Assembly (NCBI RefSeq): GCF_016595435.1
Contig: NZ_JAENIJ010000008.1
Location: 62,001-126,000, forward strand
DNA length: 64,000 nt
Direction of reading: 5' to 3'
Source: Luteolibacter pohnpeiensis
Lineage (GTDB): Bacteria; Verrucomicrobiota; Verrucomicrobiia; Verrucomicrobiales; Akkermansiaceae
Shown here: one piece after another, positions 34,981 to 43,505 of the stretch
Layout of the letters: every line of letters starts with the position of its first letter
How positions within the stretch are numbered: the first letter of the stretch is position 1
Notes under the pieces: model-generated
The model's database searches: none
Told to the model about the DNA's origin: nothing
The model's input: only the letters and a program-made list of their open reading frames with translations
Translations under genes and position numbers: made by a program

Positions 34981-36521
34981 GGGATGTCGTCATGGGTAAA
35001 GCTGCATGGAAGGGTGAGTTCGAAACTTGCTCCTTCAGTGGTGGATAGAAGATCGAGTGTTCCTCCTGCACGGATTGCGAGTTCTCTTGAAATGGCAAGA
35101 CCGAGCCCGGTGCCACTGGCTCCTTCGGTAGTTGTCTCGTAAACTCGCTCGAATGGCAGAAAGATTCTTTCTGCTGCCTCTCTTGGAATGCCGGGGCTAT
35201 CGTCACATACTTGCACTCGATATCGGCCAGATTTGATGCCGCTCTGTATGCTGACCTTGGCATTTAGACCGGCATATTTTTCAACATTTGAGAGCAAATT
35301 GCTGATAATTTGGGTGAGGACATCCTTGGCGATGGAAATCCTATCGGGACCATCATTTTCGAAAGAATAATGGATGCCTTTCCGTCCAAAAAGTGGGGCG
35401 AAGTTTACAAGGATTTCCCGGATCACCCGCGATGGATCGCATAAAGTGAGTTGAGTTTCTAAACAGCCATGATCGAGTTTTGCGAAGGTAAGAACATTGT
35501 CGACAATTCGTCCAAGTCGACCGGTTTCTTCACGGATAAGCCTGAGCCGTTGATTCAGTTTTTCATCGTTGGATGATTGATCGATAGCGACATCGGTATT
35601 GAGAAGGATGTTGGTGAGAGGGGATCGAAGTTCGTGGGAAACCCGGTTCACAAAGCTGACACGCTGGTCTGCGGCAAAGGCAGCTTTGCGTTGATTCGAA
35701 GCACTCCAAAACCCGCCGGAAATGAGGAGAATGGTTAGAGTTACTGTAGCCGTAACAGATGGAACTTGGTAGATTACGGTTTCTTTGATCGGAAACCAAC
35801 ACTTTAACTGCCAATCCCCGAAGCTCGAAACATGCCTCAGCGTTTCATCGGGTGGGCGTTTCGGTGGTTTCGGCGAGGTTTCTGATATAATCTTTCCATC
35901 GGGGCCGACCCATTGAACTGAACCAGGAATTTTATTCAATTCGGCCGCTTGAAGTGATGGCAACATATTCTTGAAAACGATTGCTCCTGCTTGGGTCGGA
36001 TCAAGAATGAGTATCACAGCCATGGAGCGATTTCCTTTTGCATAAGCCAATGGCTTTCCTGGTGTACGGATGAAGTCGCCGTGGCTGGATAAAATTGAAT
36101 CTTCGAAAACCCACTCAGCCGGGTTATTCTTTTCATGTTTCTCCAAAACCGGGCGGATTGTTGGATGCTCCTGAAAAGAGGCATGGGCATGGGGCTCTTC
36201 CGGTTTGGAAGGAATCAGATAACTCCGTTGAATCACGCCTACTGCGGTGGGAATTCTAGCATTCCCACTATTTGCTGGATTTTCCTTCAGGCTTATATCG
36301 GCTTCCTCTTCCAATGCCTGCTGCCATAGCGGTTCCATTTCATCGATTGCGATGATCGCTTGGCGGAAGCTGTCATCGATTTGATTTCCGACGGGAGGCA
36401 AAGTTTGTCGATTGATTTTACGTGATAGGAACAAACCTCCCGTAAGCACACACGCCGCCAGCAAGCCTGCGATGAGGATCGTCAGGCCGCCGGGTTGAGT
36501 GATGAATCGAATGTGCTTCAA
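34977..36521 (-). CDS. Membrane sensor histidine kinase
   Basis: 514 residues. One membrane helix near residues 11-32 and a second near 250-270 frame a periplasmic sensor domain of about 220 residues without a recognised fold. The HisKA domain follows with His296 in SHELRSP, then the HATPase with LLSNVEKYA (N box), DDSPGIP (G1) and GTGLGLAIS (G2). It lies between the response regulator (4-base overlap) and the secreted protein upstream (4-base gap), so all three are one operon. The signal sensed is unknown; the co-transcribed secreted protein is an obvious candidate partner. Confidence 0.94.
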   Translation of the reverse strand: MKHIRFITQPGGLTILIAGLLAACVLTGGLFLSRKINRQTLPPVGNQIDDSFRQAIIAIDEMEPLWQQALEEEADISLKENPANSGNARIPTAVGVIQRSYLIPSKPEEPHAHASFQEHPTIRPVLEKHEKNNPAEWVFEDSILSSHGDFIRTPGKPLAYAKGNRSMAVILILDPTQAGAIVFKNMLPSLQAAELNKIPGSVQWVGPDGKIISETSPKPPKRPPDETLRHVSSFGDWQLKCWFPIKETVIYQVPSVTATVTLTILLISGGFWSASNQRKAAFAADQRVSFVNRVSHELRSPLTNILLNTDVAIDQSSNDEKLNQRLRLIREETGRLGRIVDNVLTFAKLDHGCLETQLTLCDPSRVIREILVNFAPLFGRKGIHYSFENDGPDRISIAKDVLTQIISNLLSNVEKYAGLNAKVSIQSGIKSGRYRVQVCDDSPGIPREAAERIFLPFERVYETTTEGASGTGLGLAISRELAIRAGGTLDLLSTTEGASFELTLPCSFTHDDIP

Positions 36522-36525
36522 CGGT

Positions 36526-37926
36526 TTATTCGATTTTCATGAGATAGAGTCGGCAGGTGTCCGGATTGATCTGCCCAAACTCCGTATAGGTTCCTGTCGT
36601 TCCTATGAGTGTCCAGTGTCCCGTATTCAATCGAAAGGTGCCCTTCAGTTCGGTCGATGCAAATAACGGAAAGGTCACGTCAGGAATCCATGCGTCACCT
36701 GATTTGATACGACGCATGACGGAGTCGCCTAAGTGTTCAACTTTTACGATCGTCCCCGAAAAGTAGACTCCGGCCTCGTCCTGCTCGACCTTGCCATTTA
36801 GGGTGGAACCGATATTCCGGGTTTCGTAGGAGGTTCCCATGCTTGGTTGCTCTGGTGTGCTCTCCGTTGAGCTTTCGTCAGGATTTGAAGATTTGGCAGG
36901 CATCCATTCTGTTGGATAAATATATTCGATCGTTTGGCTAAATCCTGAATCCAGATTCATTTGTGCTCGCGCGGATAGTTGGTCCGAGATTTTAGCAGTT
37001 GATGATTCGAGCCATTGAGGGATCGCTTGCTCTGCTGACCAGCAGGCGGTTGTTAGCTCATTCGAGTCCAACCAGGCAGAGAATGTCATTTGAGGTATTT
37101 CAACGACTCTCATTGAGATCGTGAAGGATTCAGACTTGAGATTTGACTTTGGAATATGCGTGGATTCTGGAATGTCACCTCGCGTTAGGACGACTCTTGC
37201 AGTTCGAGTAGTCTCTGTTTCGGAAATGGGTTTGTCAGTCCTGAAGAGCAATTTGACTTCGCCGGGGAAACAAGGTGTTAAGGGAATCGGTAACCAATCG
37301 GGATCTGGATCTGCGAATGGATCATCATGATCTTTTGGAACTTCAGGCAGGCGACAATTCCAGATTTTCGGTAAGAAGACATCGGTAGATTGCTGTGTTT
37401 TTTTCTCAAGCATTCCGTAATTTAACGACGGGATCAATTTCTCCACTGATTCGAACGTCGAGCTGAGTCTGACGTTGTCTTCTACTCTCGTAATCCCAGC
37501 GATCGTAGTGAAACCCGCATTTCTAGTTTGAAAAGAAACGGGTTTCGCCCATGTCCCTGGGGCGGAGGGATCATAGCTAGTTGGATAGATTTGTTCTGCG
37601 GTGAAACTCGTTTGAGCAGTTCGATTTTCGGTGCCGAGGGATAGGGTCGTTTGCACCAACGTCGCCTGATTCTCGGCAACCCATTTTAGAATTTGCGCCC
37701 GGAGTGGCTTGTCGTCGGTTGAAGGTGGTTGGGCGTCCATCCATTGATCCAGCATATCAGCAGGAACATCGAAATACTCGAGGACGTTCACAAATGCCTG
37801 GCCTGGTGGTGGCAGTTCTTTCTTCTCAGGAGCCTTTTTGACGAAGGGATTTTTTTCATCCGCAGCCTGGGTGAGAGGAAGGGCTAGAATGGGCGCGAGG
37901 GCTAAAGTTAGATATTTGGTTTTCAT
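36526..37926 (-). CDS. Exported protein with two secretin-like motifs, co-transcribed with a two-component system
   Basis: 466 residues with a signal peptide ending LPLTQA. Two segments resemble the C-terminal core of verrucomicrobial type II/III secretins, which typically have a YPTEY...FETRNVG pattern: EQIYPTSYDPSAPG with VSFQTRNAG (near residue 110-140) and EYIYPTEWMP with TSYETRNIG (near 335-375). N-domains and a full secretin barrel are not seen, so this is unlikely to form a channel by itself. It may be a periplasmic protein derived from secretin modules. First gene of the operon with the kinase and regulator. Confidence 0.75.
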   Translation of the reverse strand: MKTKYLTLALAPILALPLTQAADEKNPFVKKAPEKKELPPPGQAFVNVLEYFDVPADMLDQWMDAQPPSTDDKPLRAQILKWVAENQATLVQTTLSLGTENRTAQTSFTAEQIYPTSYDPSAPGTWAKPVSFQTRNAGFTTIAGITRVEDNVRLSSTFESVEKLIPSLNYGMLEKKTQQSTDVFLPKIWNCRLPEVPKDHDDPFADPDPDWLPIPLTPCFPGEVKLLFRTDKPISETETTRTARVVLTRGDIPESTHIPKSNLKSESFTISMRVVEIPQMTFSAWLDSNELTTACWSAEQAIPQWLESSTAKISDQLSARAQMNLDSGFSQTIEYIYPTEWMPAKSSNPDESSTESTPEQPSMGTSYETRNIGSTLNGKVEQDEAGVYFSGTIVKVEHLGDSVMRRIKSGDAWIPDVTFPLFASTELKGTFRLNTGHWTLIGTTGTYTEFGQINPDTCRLYLMKIE

Positions 37927-37959
37927 GGCATTGCTTTTCTCAGCGCAGCTACGAAAACA

Positions 37960-37965
37960 TATCTA
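37960..37965 (-). promoter_or_regulatory. Possible -10 element of the 37926-34306 operon
   Basis: TAGATA on the minus strand, 34 bases before the start codon, with no matching -35 hexamer 17 bases upstream. A promoter without a -35 element is what is expected if a bound response regulator (repeats at 37991-38022) recruits polymerase. Confidence 0.3.
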
Positions 37966-37990
37966 ACCGACCCTTGTGCCAAACGGCGAT

Positions 37991-38022
37991 CAAAGCTTTG
38001 CAAAAGTTCTGCAAAACTTCCT
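37991..38022 (-). promoter_or_regulatory. Three direct repeats of about 11 bp, candidate response-regulator box
   Basis: On the plus strand CAAAGCTTTG, CAAAAGTTCTG and CAAAACTTCCT follow one another with a period of 10-11 bases, 65-96 bases before the start of the exported-protein gene. OmpR/PhoB regulators bind tandem repeats of this spacing. The target assignment is inference. Confidence 0.4.
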
Positions 38023-38034
38023 CGCACAGACCGC

Positions 38035-39348
38035 TCAAGCGACGTCTTTGAGGAATCCGGGCATGGAGATGCGAATCTTGGCGCGTAGCATCCCTTCCAA
38101 ATTGTAGAGCCCGAAATAGGCTCGGTTGAGGTAGAGCGCCTCTGGGTTGCCGCGGCCGCGCTGGGCACGCTGAAGCTGCGGATCAACCTTGGCACGTTCG
38201 CCGAATTCGAAGATTTCCCGGAGATAGGTGGCGTCGGAAAAATCAAATTCTTCCTGCCAGAACGGGCGGCCTAACAGTTCAATTGATTCACGTATCCACG
38301 GCCGGAGGAAATTCCGTTCTTCCACGCTTTCGCCGACTTTGAACAGGGTGAGCCGTTCTAACAACTCATCGAGCTGCGATTCACGCGCGTGTTGATAGCA
38401 GGCCATCAATGCAAAGTAATCCTGATAGAAATCGGGCTCCAGCGCTTTTACACAGCCGAAATCGAGTACCCAAAGCTGGCCATCCTTGACGATGAAGTTT
38501 CCCGCATGGGGATCGGCGTGGAAGATGCGCAGCTCGTGAATCTGATGATGATAAAAGTCCCACAGGGATTGCCCGATCTGATTCCGTTCTTCCTGCGACG
38601 CATCGGTTTTGGCGAATTGATCCACGTGCAATCCATCAATCCAATCCATGGTTAGAATCTTATCGCGGCTCAGTTCGGGGTAGTACGTTGGAAATCGTAC
38701 ATTCTCGATCTCAGCAGTCGCCTTGCTTAACTCGACGGATCTCCGAAGTTCATGCGCATAATCGGTTTCCTCCAACAAGCGCTTCTTCACTTCGCCCAGG
38801 TAGGGATCGATGGTTTCGGCATCGAGTTTGAATAAGGCCATCGCCAACGGACGGACGATGCGAAGATCGGAATCGAGGCTGTCGGCGACGCCTGGATATT
38901 GGACTTTCACAGCGTAGTCCTTGCCATTTTTACGGGCTTTGTGAACTTGCCCGATTGACGCTCCAGCGACGGCTTCGGTGGAAAATTCGTCGAAAATCTC
39001 CGTGGGTTTCTTGCCGAATTCGCGTTGAAAGCTACGGACGACCAGTGGGTAGGAAAGAGGTGGAGCGGTGTATTGTGCCTTCGAAAATTCGCGGATGTAT
39101 TGATCCGGCATCAGGTTTTGATCAAGGCTCAACATCTGCGCCACTTTGAGCGGGCCGCCTTTTAGTTTGCTGAATGCTTTATAGGTGTCGATGGCGGTTT
39201 CATCATGAAACGAAGCCCGGGCATTTGGGTCGCCCATGCCGGAGCGACCTTTATATTTCAGGTAATTCACGCCGATTTTCGCGCCGGTTGCGGCGAGCGA
39301 GGCGGCGCGTGCGACCTTGCTTTTTGGAATGGAACGTTGCCCGGACAT
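38035..39348 (-). CDS. AarF/UbiB (ABC1) family atypical kinase
   Basis: 437 residues. ABC1-family motifs: KLKGGPLKVAQMLS (the KxGQ-like motif, here with VAQ), AGASIGQVHKA (the Ala-rich loop), YAVKVQYPG, HADPHAGNFIV and VLDFGCVK. Family members support ubiquinone or other isoprenoid-lipid metabolism. The start abuts the stop of the TetR-like gene with no gap (TGA then ATG), so the two are coupled. Confidence 0.93.
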   Translation of the reverse strand: MSGQRSIPKSKVARAASLAATGAKIGVNYLKYKGRSGMGDPNARASFHDETAIDTYKAFSKLKGGPLKVAQMLSLDQNLMPDQYIREFSKAQYTAPPLSYPLVVRSFQREFGKKPTEIFDEFSTEAVAGASIGQVHKARKNGKDYAVKVQYPGVADSLDSDLRIVRPLAMALFKLDAETIDPYLGEVKKRLLEETDYAHELRRSVELSKATAEIENVRFPTYYPELSRDKILTMDWIDGLHVDQFAKTDASQEERNQIGQSLWDFYHHQIHELRIFHADPHAGNFIVKDGQLWVLDFGCVKALEPDFYQDYFALMACYQHARESQLDELLERLTLFKVGESVEERNFLRPWIRESIELLGRPFWQEEFDFSDATYLREIFEFGERAKVDPQLQRAQRGRGNPEALYLNRAYFGLYNLEGMLRAKIRISMPGFLKDVA

Positions 39349-40038
39349 TCAGCGGAAGTTGTTTCGGGGAGTGAGGAATCGGGCCAGATCAAAGGCGGAT
39401 TCGATCACGCTCCAGCGCGCTGCATCGAAGAAAAATCGGACGGATTTCTCGATCAACGCATCGGTGTCTTCAAACTTACTGCTCGTATCCCGGCGGTAAT
39501 AATCCAGCAGCCATAAGAGGTGCAATTTCAGACCTCGCTTGTAAATCGAGTCCAGCTTTGACGGCCCGGCGATGCTTCCTTCCAGACGACCCTCGGCGAT
39601 AATCGCCTCCGCGAATTGACTGAAAACGTCGGTCATTCCGGAAATCACCCTGGCTGACTCAAGCTTGCGTGGCAGGCGGCAGAGTAGCTTTGAGCGATGC
39701 TGCAGCATGCCTTCGAAGAAGGTGAAATAAAACGCCAGCAGTTTCTGGCGGGCGTCGTATTCTGCGGCGTCGGGATCGCCATTCACGATCGCTACGGTTT
39801 CCTCGGTAAAACTGCGCCAGAAGGCTTTTTCGATGGCCTGGAAGGTGCTGAAATGGGCGTAAAATTCCTCCTCTTTCCAGCCATGGTCCTTGGTGAACTT
39901 GAAGACCGAGGCCGGTTCCTGGCCATGTTCCAGAACGTAGTTCCAGTAGGCTTCTTCGATCAGCTCCTTGACGGGTTGAGCTGCGGATTTTTTGCCCCGG
40001 GGTGCTTTGACAGCAGCAGATGTGCTCGCTTTTGGCAT
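39349..40038 (-). CDS. TetR-like helical protein paired with AarF
   Basis: 229 residues, entirely helical. The N-terminal part (LIEEAYWNYVLEHGQEPASV, FKFTKDHGWKEEEFYAHFST) has the layout of a TetR helix-turn-helix but is weakly conserved, and the C-terminal half resembles the TetR C-terminal or COQ9-like fold. Similar proteins neighbour aarF genes in Bacteroidota. A basic, Ala/Lys-rich extension precedes the domain. It may be a regulator or a lipid-binding partner of AarF. Confidence 0.75.
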   Translation of the reverse strand: MPKASTSAAVKAPRGKKSAAQPVKELIEEAYWNYVLEHGQEPASVFKFTKDHGWKEEEFYAHFSTFQAIEKAFWRSFTEETVAIVNGDPDAAEYDARQKLLAFYFTFFEGMLQHRSKLLCRLPRKLESARVISGMTDVFSQFAEAIIAEGRLEGSIAGPSKLDSIYKRGLKLHLLWLLDYYRRDTSSKFEDTDALIEKSVRFFFDAARWSVIESAFDLARFLTPRNNFR

Positions 40039-40084
40039 ACCTCAGGATGCCACGAAATTTTCCTGCGTCAATCGGACGGTTTGG

Positions 40085-40717
40085 TCACTCTTTGGAATGC
40101 TCGAATTGCTTTCGCAGCGCGGCGGAAATCGATGCGGCAGCCTCAGCGATCGTAATTTCGCGGCCAGCTTCGCTTTCCAGTGAGGTCATGCTGACGCCAT
40201 CCAGACCACATGGGGTGATGGCAAAAAACGGTGGCAGGCTGGCGCGGGTGATGTTGATCGCAAACCCATGCATCGAAATCCATTTGCGGACGCCGACGCC
40301 GATCGAGGCGAGTTTCCGGTTTTCTACCCAAACGCCGGTCAAACCTTCCCGCCGACCCGCTTGGACGCCGAAATCCGCACAACCTTGGATCAAGGCCTCT
40401 TCGATCAAGCGCAGATGATCGTGCAAATCCCGGCCACGGTTCGATAGATCGAGGTGCGGGTAGCCGACAATCTGGCCGGGCCCGTGAAATGTCGCCTGGC
40501 CGCCACGGTTGGTTTCATGAACCGGATAGGGAAGGGAAGTCGCATCGCGCAGTGAGGATTGATCGCGCAGCCGACCGATGGTGTAAACCGGTTGATGCTC
40601 TAACAGATAGACCGTTTCCGCTTTCTCCTTCGCATGGATCGCGGCAACCGTCGATTCCTGCAATTTCAGTCCGTCATCGTAATCGATGAAACCGGGGAGG
40701 TGGAGAATTTCGAGCAT
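40085..40717 (-). CDS. lipB: Lipoyl(octanoyl) transferase LipB
   Basis: 210 residues. It transfers octanoate from acyl carrier protein to lipoyl domains. Signatures: NRGGQATFHGPGQIVGYPH, RKLASIGVGVRKW with the catalytic Lys135, and ITPCGLDG with the acyl-thioester Cys170. It is 6 bases from the end of ruvC, which lies upstream on the same strand. Confidence 0.97.
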   Translation of the reverse strand: MLEILHLPGFIDYDDGLKLQESTVAAIHAKEKAETVYLLEHQPVYTIGRLRDQSSLRDATSLPYPVHETNRGGQATFHGPGQIVGYPHLDLSNRGRDLHDHLRLIEEALIQGCADFGVQAGRREGLTGVWVENRKLASIGVGVRKWISMHGFAINITRASLPPFFAITPCGLDGVSMTSLESEAGREITIAEAAASISAALRKQFEHSKE

Positions 40718-40723
40718 GGTGGT

Positions 40724-41227
40724 TCAGACGATTCGCCGATCGAGCAGCTTGGCCTTGAGCGGATCAGAAGCTTGCAAGTGCGCCATCGCGATCGCAAGCG
40801 CGTCCGCAGCATCCGGTGGCGGTGTTTCAGCGAGGCCGAGGAGGGCGCGGACCATGAAAGCGACTTGTTGTTTGTCCGCGGTGCCTTTGCCGACGACCGA
40901 GAGCTTCACCTTTTTCGGCGAGTATTCGTAAACCGTCAACCCATGGTCCGCAGCGGCGATCAGGGCGGCGGCGCGGGCGGCACCCATGGAAATTGCCGTT
41001 TGGTGCGATTGCACGTAGATGATGCCTTCGACCGCGACTTCATCAGGCTCGAATTTGGCGATCACATTGGCCAGGTGAGCCCGCACGGCAGCCAGCGCTC
41101 CGGATTGGCTGACGCTACGCGGGATCGAAATGGTGTCGAACGCCAGCACGGTGGGTCGGCGTGGATCTCCCTCCAGCACGGCGTAGCCCGTGTTGCGGAT
41201 AGCGGGGTCGATGGAGAGCACTCTCAT
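40724..41227 (-). CDS. ruvC: Holliday junction resolvase RuvC
   Basis: 167 residues. Structure-specific nuclease acting with RuvAB. The catalytic acids are visible: Asp7 in SIDPAIRNTGY, the Glu of VAVEGIIY, and the Asp pair in PPDAADALAIA. Length and motif order are normal. No ruvA or ruvB is nearby. Confidence 0.97.
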   Translation of the reverse strand: MRVLSIDPAIRNTGYAVLEGDPRRPTVLAFDTISIPRSVSQSGALAAVRAHLANVIAKFEPDEVAVEGIIYVQSHQTAISMGAARAAALIAAADHGLTVYEYSPKKVKLSVVGKGTADKQQVAFMVRALLGLAETPPPDAADALAIAMAHLQASDPLKAKLLDRRIV

Positions 41228-41286
41228 CCGGGATCAGAGTGGAAATGCAAAACAGAGTGACCGGTCGACGGCTGGGAATTTCCCAA

Positions 41287-42480
41287 TTAGCGGCGCTTTT
41301 TGCCCGGCGGTTTTTTGCGGCGGATCGGCTTCGGCGGGGAATCGTCCAACAGAGCGGTGTAGATATAGGAGAAGTTTTCCAGTTTCTTGCGCGCGATCGT
41401 TTGATCGATAAAGACTTCGACGGATTTCGCGTAGTCGAGCTCGTCAGCCGTGAGAATGGTGAACGCATCGCCTTCCGCTTCCGCGCGACCGGTCCGGCCG
41501 ATGCGGTGGACGTAGTCTTCGGCGTTTTCAGGGACCCGGTAGTTGATGACGTGGGAAACGCCGGAAATGTCGATGCCGCGGGCGGCGACATCGGTGGCCA
41601 CCAAGATTTCGTAATCGCCAGCCTTGAATCCAGCCAGGGCCTTCATCCGATCCACCTGGCTGATGTCCGAGTGCATGGCGGCGACTTTCTTTTGACCGCT
41701 TTCCTTGATCATGTTGGTGACCTCATCCGCTTCCTTGCGGGTGCGGGTGAAAATCATCACCGAGTGATAGTCCGTTTCTTTCAGCAAGGCGAGCAGCAGT
41801 TCGTCACGCTGATCCATCGCGACTGGGTAAAACGCGTGAGTCACCGTGGAGGCGACGGCACGGCGTGCGATCTCGATGCTGACAGGATCGGTCAGGCACC
41901 ATTGGGCGAAGGTCTGGATCGCCGGAGGCATCGTGGCGGAGAAAAACAGCGTCTGACGGCCATCCCATGGGCAGAGATTGACGATTTTGCGGACCTGCGG
42001 AAGGAAACCCATGTCGAGCATGCGGTCGACTTCGTCGAGGATCAGGACTTTGACTTCACCAAAGCGCATGGTGGCGCGGTAGAAGTGATCGACCAGGCGA
42101 CCCGGGGTTGCGACCACGATATCGACACCGGCGGTGAGTGCGTCTGACTGTTTTCCCAGGCCGACACCGCCGTAGAGAAGAGCGACTTTGAGACCGGTGT
42201 GCTTGCCGTATTTTTCGAACTGCTCGGCAACCTGGTGGGCCAATTCGCGAGTTGGCTCCAGCACCAGGATCTGCGGTTTGCCGAGTTTTTCGATTTTTGA
42301 AAGCGTCGGCAAAGCAAAGGCTGCGGTCTTTCCGGTTCCGGTTTGCGATGCGCCAATGACATCCTTGCCATCAAGAATGACAGGGATCGCCTGCGCCTGG
42401 ATCGGGGTGGGGGTGGTATATCCGGATTCCCCGATTGCTTCGAGAACGGGTGCGGAGAGTCCTAGTGTGTCAAATCCCAT
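41287..42480 (-). CDS. DEAD-box-type RNA helicase (RhlE-like)
   Basis: 397 residues. All superfamily motifs are present: Q motif (GYTTPTPIQAQAIP), motif I ASQTGTGKT, PTRELA, motif II DEVD (instead of DEAD), SAT in FFSATMPP, and VI HRIGRTGR. A basic C-terminus (PIRRKKPPGKKRR) suggests RNA binding. Likely roles are ribosome assembly or RNA turnover. Transcribed away from apaG. Confidence 0.95.
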   Translation of the reverse strand: MGFDTLGLSAPVLEAIGESGYTTPTPIQAQAIPVILDGKDVIGASQTGTGKTAAFALPTLSKIEKLGKPQILVLEPTRELAHQVAEQFEKYGKHTGLKVALLYGGVGLGKQSDALTAGVDIVVATPGRLVDHFYRATMRFGEVKVLILDEVDRMLDMGFLPQVRKIVNLCPWDGRQTLFFSATMPPAIQTFAQWCLTDPVSIEIARRAVASTVTHAFYPVAMDQRDELLLALLKETDYHSVMIFTRTRKEADEVTNMIKESGQKKVAAMHSDISQVDRMKALAGFKAGDYEILVATDVAARGIDISGVSHVINYRVPENAEDYVHRIGRTGRAEAEGDAFTILTADELDYAKSVEVFIDQTIARKKLENFSYIYTALLDDSPPKPIRRKKPPGKKRR

Positions 42481-42744
42481 GTGGGGGCTGTATTACGAGC
42501 CACAGCCGAGGTGGTCAAGTGGAGATGATGCCTGCAAATTTCAACCTTTCGCCCACACAGTCAGGAATGAATCAAATCCTGTGGTGTGAGGTGGCTGTCA
42601 GTTGATTGCCAGGTGTTGCTGGGGGCGCCCCATTGTCAGCTGTGCGCACTGCCTTCATTTTCTACTTTGGTTCAGCGGTGGAAAGCATCAGGCGTTTGTC
42701 CTTTCGTGCTTGGCAGTCTGGAAATCCCGCCGGACGATCCCGTC

Positions 42745-43131
42745 ATGGCGCATGCAATCCAGGAATTCGATGGCCTCCAGGTGAAGGTCGACGACGTGAT
42801 CTACATGCCGAGTCTTGAGGCTCCGGCGGACAAACCGCATCCGTTTGTGTATTTCATCTCGATCCATAACGATTCGCCATTACCAGTGATCATTCGTGCC
42901 CGCAAATGGGTGGTGCGTGAGAAAAGCGGCGAAGTCACCGTGGTGGAGGGCGATGGCATCGTTGGACAAACTCCGATGATCGCGCCAGGTGAACATTTTT
43001 CCTACAATAGCTACCACGTAGTCGCGGAATCTGCAGATGTCAGCGGCGCGTTTTTTGGTGAAACAGTAACGGGTGATTGGTTCTTCACTCGTATTCCGGA
43101 ATTCAAACTAGAGCCGCCGATTGAGAACTAA
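42745..43131 (+). CDS. apaG: ApaG-family protein
   Basis: 128 residues from ATG 42745; the open frame continues upstream to 42586 but those codons are not protein-like. ApaG domain: fibronectin-like beta-sandwich with PFVYFISIHNDS, WVVREKSGEVTVVEGDGIVG and GEHFSYNSYHVV. The domain's biochemical role is not settled in bacteria (an older name links it to Co2+/Mg2+ efflux). Confidence 0.92.
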   Translation: MAHAIQEFDGLQVKVDDVIYMPSLEAPADKPHPFVYFISIHNDSPLPVIIRARKWVVREKSGEVTVVEGDGIVGQTPMIAPGEHFSYNSYHVVAESADVSGAFFGETVTGDWFFTRIPEFKLEPPIEN

Positions 43132-43505
43132 ACCCAAGTCTTCTTGATGACTGATCACTGAGGCTCCGTTTATTTCGTAGATGCTGGTTGATTCGGTGAA
43201 GTAGCTGAAATAGGTCGAAATTTTAGCTCATTCAGTGGGTTACGCGATGGCGTAATGGCCTTGTGGCCGATTTTGGGACATGTTGTTCCTGTCAGCGAGA
43301 CGGGCCTCCCCCCAACCCATCGGAGCTGATTCAGGAGTGTTCATTCCACAGAAAAGCAAATCGGACGGCTGCCGAAATCCCCCCATCGGCAGCCGCTTTT
43401 TTTGGCCGCGACGCCGAGAATGCGGTTCAAATTGAGGGTGAAAATGGGCCGCGAGAAAGCAATCCCCGCGCTTGCGGTGTCGGGCCGTCCAGTTTAGATC
43501 GGCAC
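43132..43505. other. Gap between apaG and pdxJ, 374 bases
   Basis: No protein-coding region seen on either strand. The only strong element is the terminator at 43366-43403. The stretch from about 43240 to 43365 contains short self-complementary segments and could be the body of an untranslated transcript, but no known RNA family was recognised. Confidence 0.4.
43366..43403 (+). terminator. Strong Rho-independent terminator upstream of pdxJ
   Basis: Perfect 10-bp stem CGGCTGCCGA (43366-43375) and TCGGCAGCCG (43386-43395) around a 10-base loop, followed by C and seven T (43397-43403). It is 235 bases beyond the apaG stop and about 100 bases before the pdxJ start. Confidence 0.9.

Noticed and set aside
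42586-42744. Extension of apaG upstream to 42586
   Set aside because: The added 53 residues have no similarity to ApaG and the family N-terminus fits the ATG at 42745.
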